The notes beneath the pieces were generated by a model. That model was not told the DNA's origin, did not search any database, and saw only the letters and a list, made by a program, of their open reading frames with translations. This document shows positions 1 to 7,599 of a stretch of DNA of 11,127 nt, piece after piece. The position numbers and the translations under genes were made by a program. Numbering within the stretch: position 1 is the first letter of the stretch; every line of letters begins with the position of its first letter. Origin of the DNA: Bacteroides sp. CAG:1076 (GTDB lineage Bacteria > Bacteroidota > Bacteroidia > Bacteroidales > Bacteroidaceae); contig HF993154.1 of NCBI GenBank assembly GCA_000436795.1, forward strand, positions 21,498 through 32,624, written 5' to 3'.

Positions 1-32
1 AGACGTGTGGCATAGTCTTTTCTTTATATTGC

Positions 33-44
33 CTGTCCGGACAG
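33..44. repeat. 12-bp perfect palindrome downstream of the dxs-like gene
   Basis: CTGTCCGGACAG is its own reverse complement and lies just beyond the stop codon of the minus-strand dxs-like gene. As RNA it could form only a short stem (CTGT/ACAG) around a CCGG loop. No U-tract follows on the minus strand, so it is not a convincing intrinsic terminator. It could be a weak 3' end structure, a protein-binding palindrome, or chance. Confidence 0.3.
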
Positions 45-47
45 ACT

Positions 48-1805
48 TCAGCAAAGTTTACAGATATCTTCTACTATCTGAACGTCAGTCAACCGGTTTT
101 CCTTCAGCAGTTCCTCTGTAATGTAACGGTCGGCAAACTCTTTACGCACACCGTAAGTCAAGACCTTCATGTCCGAATCACCATAGAAACGAGCAATCTT
201 CTCACCAAATCCGCCATCTATCTCGCCGTCTTCCAAGGTTACAACCACCGAATGGGACTGTTTCAGGTCTTCCAGCATTGCAACATCCAGCCCGGTAATA
301 TAACGTGGATTTATCAATGTTGCTTCTATTCCAGATTCCTCTTTCAGACGTTTGGCAACAGCTTCTCCCAGCGAATAGAATGCTCCCAATCCTAAAATGG
401 CGACTTTCTCTCCTTTCCGAACCAGCTTATAGTGATTTAAATCGCTGTAATCGGTATCGTATTCCTGATTGCCGGAAACGACAGATGCTCCCGGAACACG
501 AATGGCAACCGGATATTTGTTCTGATAAATAGACCATTTCAGCATAGCGAAATACTCTTCCTTACAAGTCGGTGCCAAGTAAACCATGTTGGGAATATTG
601 CAAATCAACGGAATATCGAAGAAACCCAGATGAGTTTCATCGTTCATTCCTGCTATGGTTCCCATAAAGACAACAATCGTAGCCGGATTATTATTGATGC
701 ACAAATCCTGAGAAAGCTGGTCGTAAGTGCGCTGGATAAACGAACTGTATACTCCATAGACGGGCTTTCCGCCACCGGCCGCAATACCGGAAGCCAGCGC
801 AACAGCATGTTCTTCGGCGATACCCACATCGACAAACTGACGTCCTGCCTGCTGTCTGCGTTCAGGAGTAAACCCGATAACAGAAGGAGTACCAGATGTT
901 ATGGCTACCACCGACTTGTCTTTCTTCATCTCATCGAGCAAAAACTTCGCAGTCAGGTCGGAATAATCCTCCACTCCTGAAAAATCAAACTTAGGAGCTC
1001 CTGTCTTCAAATCGAAAGGCATTCCCCAATGCCATTGTTCCTTGTGGGTTTCAGCCGGTAAATATCCCTTTCCTTTCAAGGTGTGAATGTGAATCACAAC
1101 CGGACGTGGTGTATCTTTTACTGCCTTAAAGGCTGCAATCAGCGAAGCAATATCATTTCCGTCTTTCACAAACATGTAATCCAATCCCAGTGAACGGAAG
1201 AAATTACATTCCGCTTTACCTTCTGTTTCACGCAACAAACGCAGGTTCTGATACAATCCTCCATGATTTTCGGCAATAGACATCTCGTTATCGTTTACCA
1301 CAATAATCATGTTTGTCCCGTTCTCTCCCGCATTGCTCAATCCCTCATAAGCCTCTCCTCCGCTCAAAGAGCCGTCACCAATTACGGCAATAATATTTTC
1401 GCTATCCCCCTTCAGGTCACGCGCCTTCACCAGTCCGCAAGCCAAGCTGACAGACGTCGAAGTATGTCCGATAGTGAAGAAATCGTGTTCGCTTTCCTGC
1501 GGATTCGTATAACCGGACACCTTATCATAATCGGCGGCATTCAGAAAGGCTTCCTTTCTTCCGGTCAATATTTTGTGCGTATAGCTCTGGTGTGACACAT
1601 CGTATACAATCTTGTCGTATGGAGAATTGAATACATAATGTAAAGCAATGGTTGCTTCTACCATGCCCAGATTAGGGCCGATATGACCTCCATGTTCACT
1701 CAGTTTATGCAACAAAGCCTGACGCACCTCAGTGGCCAGCACTTCCATTTGCTCTACAGACAGTACCTTTACATCGGCAGGAGAATTGATTTTTTCAATA
1801 TACAT
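48..1805 (-). CDS. dxs: 1-deoxy-D-xylulose-5-phosphate synthase-like TPP enzyme (divergent paralogue)
   Basis: A 585-residue thiamine-diphosphate enzyme of the DXP synthase family. Classical Dxs condenses pyruvate with glyceraldehyde 3-phosphate into DXP, a precursor of isoprenoids, thiamine thiazole and pyridoxal phosphate. Visible signatures: GGHIGPNLG (His41), YDVSHQSYTHKILTGR (residues 68-83), GHTSTS (113-118), the TPP motif GDG(143-145)...NDN(171-173), HTLKGKGYLPAE, catalytic Glu331 in GIAEEHA, and YSSFIQRTYDQ with Tyr353 and Arg359. A C-terminal transketolase domain follows. Oddities: it is about 35-45 residues shorter than E. coli or B. subtilis Dxs, mainly because the loop after the TPP motif is short. 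The usual DRAG...GADGxTH stretch reads FMGTIAGMNDETH, so the equivalents of E. coli Arg420 and Asp427 are Met381 and Asn388, while His392 and Arg436 are kept. It is transcribed away from the riboswitch-controlled thi operon, so supplying DXP for thiazole synthesis is a reasonable inference. A canonical dxs elsewhere in the genome is likely but cannot be seen here. Family assignment is firm; exact substrate is not. Confidence 0.85.
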   Translation of the reverse strand: MYIEKINSPADVKVLSVEQMEVLATEVRQALLHKLSEHGGHIGPNLGMVEATIALHYVFNSPYDKIVYDVSHQSYTHKILTGRKEAFLNAADYDKVSGYTNPQESEHDFFTIGHTSTSVSLACGLVKARDLKGDSENIIAVIGDGSLSGGEAYEGLSNAGENGTNMIIVVNDNEMSIAENHGGLYQNLRLLRETEGKAECNFFRSLGLDYMFVKDGNDIASLIAAFKAVKDTPRPVVIHIHTLKGKGYLPAETHKEQWHWGMPFDLKTGAPKFDFSGVEDYSDLTAKFLLDEMKKDKSVVAITSGTPSVIGFTPERRQQAGRQFVDVGIAEEHAVALASGIAAGGGKPVYGVYSSFIQRTYDQLSQDLCINNNPATIVVFMGTIAGMNDETHLGFFDIPLICNIPNMVYLAPTCKEEYFAMLKWSIYQNKYPVAIRVPGASVVSGNQEYDTDYSDLNHYKLVRKGEKVAILGLGAFYSLGEAVAKRLKEESGIEATLINPRYITGLDVAMLEDLKQSHSVVVTLEDGEIDGGFGEKIARFYGDSDMKVLTYGVRKEFADRYITEELLKENRLTDVQIVEDICKLC

Positions 1806-1829
1806 AATATTCTATTTTTAATGACGATA

Positions 1830-1837
1830 CAAAAATA
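1830..1837 (-). promoter_or_regulatory. candidate -7 box for the dxs-like gene
   Basis: Read on the minus strand this is TATTTTTG, which fits the Bacteroidota -7 consensus TAnnTTTG and lies 24 bases before the start codon. No TTTG is present at the expected -33 distance. The region is A/T-rich, so a chance match is quite possible. Confidence 0.3.
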
Positions 1838-1971
1838 AAACTTCTGTTTCAATTGCCTTCTAACCATTTTGCGGGAAATATAACCCGAATTACAGATATA
1901 CGGATTTCAGCAGTCGCAAAAAAATAAAAGAAAAACAATGTAAAAATGATAAAGATATACATCAAAAAGTG

Positions 1972-1979
1972 TATCTTTG
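1972..1979 (+). promoter_or_regulatory. -7 promoter box of the thi operon
   Basis: TATCTTTG matches the Bacteroidota -7 consensus TAnnTTTG exactly. It lies 12 bases before the first paired base of the TPP aptamer, so transcription would begin just ahead of the riboswitch. A TTTG -33 element is not evident about 20 bases upstream. The assignment rests on the -7 match and its position. Confidence 0.55.
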
Positions 1980-1990
1980 TCCACAAGTAA

Positions 1991-2070
1991 AACAAAGGGG
2001 TGCCCTTTTTCGACGGGCTGAGATTATACCCTAAGCACCTGATGCGGTTAGTACCGCCGAAGGGATTGTT
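1991..2070 (+). promoter_or_regulatory. TPP riboswitch aptamer (THI box)
   Basis: The sequence carries the conserved TPP-sensing core. P1 pairs AACAA (1991-1995) with TTGTT (2066-2070). P2 pairs GGGT (1998-2001) with ACCC (2028-2031). P3 pairs GCCC (2002-2005) with GGGC (2015-2018). The pyrimidine-binding CTGAGA follows at 2018-2023, then CACCTGAT at 2036-2043, and P5 pairs GCGGT (2044-2048) with ACCGC (2053-2057) before GAAGGGA. This layout matches the E. coli thiM aptamer arm by arm. By established knowledge it binds thiamine diphosphate and lowers expression of the downstream thi genes when the cofactor is plentiful. Confidence 0.96.
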
Positions 2071-2141
2071 ATTCGTCTATATATCTTCTCCGGCTTCCGG
2101 GACAACTCTTTGTTATTACTTTCACTAACACATCAACATTT
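2071..2141 (+). promoter_or_regulatory. riboswitch expression platform / thiS leader
   Basis: These 71 bases join the aptamer to thiS. They hold a small hairpin CCGG-ctt-CCGG (2090-2100) and then GACAA (2101-2105), which can pair with TTGTT at 2110-2114. The 5' side of P1 with two more bases, AACAAAG (1991-1997), is exactly complementary to CTTTGTT (2108-2114). The 3' side of P1, TTGTT (2066-2070), can pair with GACAA (2101-2105). These are mutually exclusive alternatives. No strong GC stem followed by a U-tract is seen, and thiS has no Shine-Dalgarno sequence to mask, so the control mechanism is not obvious. Confidence 0.5.
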
Positions 2142-2342
2142 ATGAAAGTACAAGTCAACAACAAAGAGGTGGAACTTACCACAGGAAATACTATTTCAGC
2201 TTTGGCCGTGCAATTGGATTTACCGTCGCAGGGCGTTGCCATTGCATTGAACAATCGCATGATACCTCGCAGCCAGTGGGCAGAACAGGTAATACAGGAA
2301 GGCGACAGTCTGGTTATCATTAAAGCTGCATGCGGAGGATAA
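2142..2342 (+). CDS. thiS: sulfur carrier protein ThiS
   Basis: A 66-residue ubiquitin-fold sulfur carrier, the usual length for ThiS. It starts MKVQVNNKEVEL and ends in the diagnostic Gly-Gly (IKAACGG). ThiF adenylates that C-terminus, which is then turned into a thiocarboxylate that donates sulfur to the thiazole made on ThiG. It is the first gene of the operon, directly behind the TPP riboswitch. The start has no Shine-Dalgarno sequence, as is common in Bacteroidota; the A/T-rich stretch before ATG is typical. The stop codon lies 4 bases before thiE, so the two are probably translationally coupled. Confidence 0.96.
   Translation: MKVQVNNKEVELTTGNTISALAVQLDLPSQGVAIALNNRMIPRSQWAEQVIQEGDSLVIIKAACGG
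2334..2339 (+). promoter_or_regulatory. Shine-Dalgarno sequence of thiE inside the thiS Gly-Gly codons
   Basis: GGAGGA encodes the two terminal glycines of ThiS and sits 7 bases before the thiE ATG, an ideal spacing. It is the only strong Shine-Dalgarno match seen ahead of a gene in this window. It supports the 2347 start of thiE and coupling of the two genes. Confidence 0.6.
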
Positions 2343-2346
2343 GGCA

Positions 2347-2988
2347 ATGGATTTACAGTTTATCACACATTTTACCGACCGGTATTCTTATTATGATTCA
2401 GCACGCATGGCGCTCGAGGGCGGATGCCGCTGGATTCAATTGCGAATGAAAGATGCCACTCCCGAAGAAGTCCGTACGGAAGCTGTCTGTGTACAGGCGT
2501 TATGTAAGGAATACGGAGCCACCTTCATTATCGACGATCAGGTGGAACTGGTAAAAGAGCTGCATGCCGACGGGGTTCATCTGGGGAAAAAGGATATGCC
2601 CATTGCCGAAGCAAGACAAATCCTGGGCAAAGACTTTATCATCGGAGGAACAGCAAACACTTTCGAAGACGTACAGATGCACTATCAGGCAGGAGCCGAT
2701 TACATCGGGTGCGGTCCGTTCCGCTTTACAACAACCAAGAAGAATCTCAGCCCAATTCTTGGACTGGAAGGATATGCTTCCATCGTATCACAGATGAAAG
2801 CTGCCGGCATCAATCTGCCAATTGTTGCTATCGGAGGTATTACCTACGATGATATTCCTGCTATCATGCAAACCGGAGTTACAGGCATTGCCCTGAGTGG
2901 AACAATTCTACGGGCAGACAATCCGGCAGATGAAACGCATCGCATACTCGAAGCTATCCGGCGATCCAAGCAGAGGGCTCAACAATGA
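2347..2988 (+). CDS. thiE: thiamine-phosphate synthase ThiE
   Basis: A 213-residue TIM-barrel enzyme that joins hydroxymethylpyrimidine diphosphate to thiazole phosphate, giving thiamine monophosphate. Family signatures appear in order: QLRMKDAT (31-38, with the conserved Lys), FIIDDQVEL (60-68), ADGVHLGKKDM (74-84, including the Mg/diphosphate Asp), ADYIGCGPFRFTTTKK (117-132) and AIGGI (161-165) with ISGT-like ALSGT after it. The length is normal for ThiE. In the operon it lies between the sulfur carrier and the thiazole synthase. It keeps the catalytic set, so it is the active coupling enzyme here, in contrast to the second ThiE-like protein at 7600-8208. HMP-phosphate kinase (ThiD), which makes one substrate, is not fused to it and is not in the window. 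Confidence 0.95.
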   Translation: MDLQFITHFTDRYSYYDSARMALEGGCRWIQLRMKDATPEEVRTEAVCVQALCKEYGATFIIDDQVELVKELHADGVHLGKKDMPIAEARQILGKDFIIGGTANTFEDVQMHYQAGADYIGCGPFRFTTTKKNLSPILGLEGYASIVSQMKAAGINLPIVAIGGITYDDIPAIMQTGVTGIALSGTILRADNPADETHRILEAIRRSKQRAQQ

Positions 2989-3024
2989 ATGTCTAGTTTT
3001 TAAAACTCAAACAAAATAAATACA

Positions 3025-3801
3025 ATGGAAAAACTTATTATTGCCGGAAAAGAATTTGAATCCCGCTTGTTTCTGGGAACCGGCAAGTTCAATTCAAATC
3101 AACTCATGGAAGATGCCATTCTGGCATCAGGTACTGAAATGGTAACAGTTGCCATGAAACGTATCGAACTTGAAAACAAGGAAGACGACATGCTGCGCCA
3201 TATTATTCATCCGCATATACAGCTATTGCCTAACACTTCAGGCGTACGTACTGCCGAAGAAGCAGTTTTTGCCGCACAAATGGCACGTGAGGCTTTCGGA
3301 ACCAACTGGCTGAAACTGGAAATTCATCCGGATCCGCGTTACTTGCTGCCTGATTCTACTGAAACGCTGAAGGCAACAGAACAACTGGTGAAACTGGGAT
3401 TCGTGGTATTGCCTTACTGTCAGGCTGACCCGACTTTATGTAAACGCCTGGAAGAAGCCGGAGCAGCCACTGTCATGCCGCTTGCCGCTCCTATCGGAAC
3501 CAACAAAGGATTGCAGACACGCGACTTCTTGCGCATTATCATTGAGCAGAGTAATGTACCGGTTGTTGTCGATGCTGGTATCGGTGCTCCAAGCCATGCT
3601 GCAGAAGCAATGGAAATGGGTGCATCAGCATGTCTGGTCAATACAGCTATCGCCGTAGCAGGCAATCCGGTAGAAATGGCAAAAGCTTTCAAGGAAGCAG
3701 TCATTGCCGGAAGACGCGCCTACGAAGCAGGATTAGGTATCCAGTCGGAAAACCTCGTAGCTTCTGCTTCTTCTCCACTAACATCATTTTTAAATGAATA
3801 A
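3025..3801 (+). CDS. thiG: thiazole synthase ThiG
   Basis: A 258-residue (beta-alpha)8 enzyme that builds the thiazole phosphate carboxylate from DXP, dehydroglycine and ThiS thiocarboxylate. Recognised by FLGTGKF (16-22), [14 protein letters not shown] (67-80), WLKLEIHPD (95-103), [21 protein letters not shown] (152-163) and VVVDAGIG (180-187). Lys97 in WLKLEI corresponds to the Schiff-base lysine that holds DXP. The length is typical. It lies 36 bases after thiE and 12 before thiC. In E. coli ThiG works as a complex with ThiH; the same pairing is expected here because thiH follows thiC in the same operon. Confidence 0.97.
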   Translation: MEKLIIAGKEFESRLFLGTGKFNSNQLMEDAILASGTEMVTVAMKRIELENKEDDMLRHIIHPHIQLLPNTSGVRTAEEAVFAAQMAREAFGTNWLKLEIHPDPRYLLPDSTETLKATEQLVKLGFVVLPYCQADPTLCKRLEEAGAATVMPLAAPIGTNKGLQTRDFLRIIIEQSNVPVVVDAGIGAPSHAAEAMEMGASACLVNTAIAVAGNPVEMAKAFKEAVIAGRRAYEAGLGIQSENLVASASSPLTSFLNE

Positions 3802-5508
<1,707 letters not shown>

Positions 5509-5525
5509 TCATTTAATTAACCAAC

Positions 5526-5555
5526 CATTCCGCTATTTTGAAAAATAGCGGAATG
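5526..5555 (+). terminator. perfect 14-bp inverted repeat between thiC and thiH
   Basis: CATTCCGCTATTTT (5526-5539) is the exact reverse complement of 5542-5555, leaving a 2-base centre that would open to a 4-6 base loop. It starts 18 bases after the thiC stop and ends 33 bases before the thiH start. No U-tract follows (TATACAAG), so a full intrinsic terminator is unlikely. More probable roles are a 3' stabiliser of the upstream message, a processing site, or a partial attenuator. Confidence 0.65.
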
Positions 5556-5588
5556 TATACAAGAAATTGAAAACTAGCCATAAATATC

Positions 5589-6740
5589 ATGTTTAGTGAC
5601 GAATTAGAAAAAATAAGCTGGGAAGAAACCACCAAAGCCATCTACTCAAAAACCGAAGCCGACGTCATACGGGCCTTGGGAAAGTCACATTGCGACGTAG
5701 ACGACTTTATGGCACTGATTTCACCTGCTGCCGAGAAATTTCTCGAGCCGATGGCACATTTGAGTCGTAAATACACCGAAGAACGTTTCGGAAAGACTAT
5801 ATCTATGTTTATCCCGCTGTACATTACCAACTCGTGTACCAACTCGTGTGTGTACTGCGGCTTTCATATCAGTAATCCGATGGCACGTACCATCCTTACG
5901 CCGGAAGAAATAGAGAACGAATACCGCGCCATTAAGAAACTCGGTCCTTTTGAAAATCTGTTGATTGTAACAGGAGAAAATCCGGCAAAGGCAGGAGTAC
6001 CTTACATCGCAAAGGCTCTCGATCTGGCAAAGCCGTATTTTTCAAATCTGAAGATAGAGGTCATGCCGCTTAAGGCCGAAGAATATGCCGAACTGGTCAA
6101 CCACGGTCTGAACGGGGTTATCTGCTTTCAGGAAACATACAACAAGGCACGCTACAACATCTATCACCCGCGTGGCATGAAATCGAAATTCGAATGGCGT
6201 GTAAACGGCTTCGACCGTATGGGACAGGCCGGCGTTCACTCTATCGGCATGGGCGTTCTTATCGGGCTGGAAGACTGGCGTACAGATGTAACAATGATGG
6301 CTTATCACCTGCGCTATCTGCAAAAGCACTATTGGAAAACAAAATATAGTGTCAACTTTCCACGTATGCGTCCGGCTGAGAATGAAGGATTCCAGCCTAA
6401 TGTCATCATGAGCGACAAAGAACTGGCTCAGGTAACATTTGCCATGCGTATATTCGATCACGATGTAGATATCTCTTATTCTACCCGTGAGCCTGCCAAT
6501 ATCCGTGACCACATGGCAACACTTGGAGTAACGACCATGAGTGCTGAAAGCAAAACCGAGCCGGGAGGTTACTATACTTACCCGCAAGCACTGGAACAGT
6601 TCCACGTCAGCGACGAACGTACAGCCGTAGAAGTTGAAAAAGCACTCAAGGCTATCGGACGTGAACCGGTATGGAAAGACTGGGATGCCTCATTCGACCA
6701 TATCGCGCAACTCCACCGTACGGTTGCCGCCAACCAATAA
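5589..6740 (+). CDS. thiH: 2-iminoacetate synthase ThiH (tyrosine lyase)
   Basis: A 383-residue radical SAM enzyme that cleaves tyrosine into p-cresol and dehydroglycine, the glycine-derived input of thiazole synthesis. The cluster motif CX3CX2C is seen as CTNSCVYC (Cys83, Cys87, Cys90), placed as in E. coli ThiH. Family blocks include FIPLYITNSC, CGFHISNPMARTILT, LIVTGENPAKAGVPYI, CFQETYNKARYNIYHPRG, IGMGVLIGLEDWRTD, NFPRMRPAE and STREPANIRDH. The length is normal. Choice of ThiH over the oxygen-using ThiO suits an anaerobe. It is separated from thiC by 80 bases containing a hairpin, and from thiF by a second hairpin. Confidence 0.97.
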   Translation: MFSDELEKISWEETTKAIYSKTEADVIRALGKSHCDVDDFMALISPAAEKFLEPMAHLSRKYTEERFGKTISMFIPLYITNSCTNSCVYCGFHISNPMARTILTPEEIENEYRAIKKLGPFENLLIVTGENPAKAGVPYIAKALDLAKPYFSNLKIEVMPLKAEEYAELVNHGLNGVICFQETYNKARYNIYHPRGMKSKFEWRVNGFDRMGQAGVHSIGMGVLIGLEDWRTDVTMMAYHLRYLQKHYWKTKYSVNFPRMRPAENEGFQPNVIMSDKELAQVTFAMRIFDHDVDISYSTREPANIRDHMATLGVTTMSAESKTEPGGYYTYPQALEQFHVSDERTAVEVEKALKAIGREPVWKDWDASFDHIAQLHRTVAANQ

Positions 6741-6765
6741 TCAAAAGGAAATGAAATAACAAGAT

Positions 6766-6816
6766 GAAAGGTATCCGGAAAAAGTATCATGAGTCTATCC
6801 GGATGCCTTTCTTTTT
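6766..6816 (+). terminator. terminator-like hairpin with U-run between thiH and thiF
   Basis: GAAAGGTATCCGG (6766-6778) pairs with CCGGATGCCTTTC (6799-6811) over 13 base pairs with a single G-U wobble, closing a 20-base loop. TTTTT (6812-6816) follows at once. This is the layout of an intrinsic terminator, here ahead of the likely thiF start (6830). It could terminate part of the transcripts and lower thiF relative to thiSEGCH. If translation began at the upstream ATG (6764), ribosomes would disrupt it. Confidence 0.55.
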
Positions 6817-6829
6817 CTACGAAACAGCT

Positions 6830-7543
6830 ATGCAACTAACTGAGAAAGAAAAAGAAAGATATAATCGTCAGATTTTACTGGAAGAGATAGGAGAAAACGG
6901 ACAAGTCCTATTAAGTCAAGCCAAAGTACTCATTGTTGGCGTAGGAGGACTGGGGTCCCCCATAGCTACTTACCTCACCGGTGCAGGAGTCGGTACCATC
7001 GGACTGATGGATGACGACAACGTGAGCGAAACCAATCTGCAACGGCAGATTTTATACAACGAAACAGAAGTTGGAATGCCTAAGGCTCTTTGTGCCAAGC
7101 AACGGCTGGAAAAGCTGAACGGCCATATCACATTCAAGGCCTATCCCACACGCCTGACCAAAGAAAATGCTCAGGAAATCATCAGCCAGTACGATATCGT
7201 TGTCGATGGATGCGACAACTTTCAGACACGCTACCTGATAAATGATACCTGTGTCCTATTAAATAAGGTGTATGTCTATGGAGCCATCCGAGCTTTCGAC
7301 GGACAAGTATCTGTATTCAATTACCAAGGAGGAAAAAACTACCGTGACCTTTTCCCCGACGAAGAAGAAATGTTATCCATGCCATCCCCTCCCAAAGGCG
7401 TATTAGGAGTAACTCCCGGCTTGATTGGCTGCGCACAAGCCAACGAAGTTTTAAAGGTTATTACCGGTTACGGCGAGGTTTTAAGCGGCAAATTATGGCA
7501 TATTGACCTCAAAACAATGGTTACGCACACGATTTTGCTTTAA
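6830..7543 (+). CDS. thiF: ThiS adenylyltransferase ThiF (HesA/MoeB/ThiF family), lacking zinc cysteines
   Basis: An E1-like enzyme (237 residues from this start) that adenylates the C-terminal glycine of ThiS. Seen: ERYNRQILLEEIG near the N-terminus, the nucleotide loop GVGGLG (37-42), NLQRQ (69-73), DGCDN (126-130) with the conserved Asp129, TRYLIND, and GVLGVTPGLIGCAQANEVLK near the C-terminus. Start choice: homologous ThiF/MoeB proteins begin close to MQLTEKEKERYNRQ. An in-frame ATG at 6764 would add 22 residues, but that stretch coincides with the 13-bp hairpin and looks like leader rather than protein. Oddities: where E. coli ThiF has the zinc pair CYRC, this protein has NYRD (Asn170, Asp173). 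The second CxxC is missing because the protein ends early (THTILL). The position of the reactive Cys184 appears to be Ser. It is probably a zinc-free ThiF. A MoeB-type role is unlikely given the operon. Confidence 0.9.
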   Translation: MQLTEKEKERYNRQILLEEIGENGQVLLSQAKVLIVGVGGLGSPIATYLTGAGVGTIGLMDDDNVSETNLQRQILYNETEVGMPKALCAKQRLEKLNGHITFKAYPTRLTKENAQEIISQYDIVVDGCDNFQTRYLINDTCVLLNKVYVYGAIRAFDGQVSVFNYQGGKNYRDLFPDEEEMLSMPSPPKGVLGVTPGLIGCAQANEVLKVITGYGEVLSGKLWHIDLKTMVTHTILL

Positions 7544-7571
7544 ACCATTAGGAATATTACAAACATGTTAC

Positions 7572-7579
7572 TACCTTTG
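7572..7579 (+). promoter_or_regulatory. candidate internal -7 promoter box before the tenI-like gene
   Basis: TACCTTTG matches the Bacteroidota TAnnTTTG consensus and lies 20 bases before the ATG at 7600, in the 56-base gap after thiF. No TTTG sits at the usual -33 spacing. If used, it would let the next gene be expressed apart from the riboswitch. Confidence 0.4.
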
Positions 7580-7599
7580 CGCCACAATTATGTTTTCAC

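Noticed and set aside
2090..2120. Intrinsic terminator in the thi riboswitch platform
   Set aside because: CCGG-ctt-CCGG is only 4 bp and is followed by GACAAC rather than Us; the next stem is A/T-rich and weak.
2995..3007. AGTTTT-T-AAAACT inverted repeat between thiE and thiG
   Set aside because: Only A/T pairs with a one-base centre in an A/T-rich gap; too weak for a terminator or a convincing processing site.
6764..6829. 22-residue N-terminal extension of ThiF as real protein
   Set aside because: The segment is made of the two arms of an inverted repeat and does not resemble the N-termini of ThiF/MoeB proteins, so the 6830 start was preferred. The alternative is kept as a finding.
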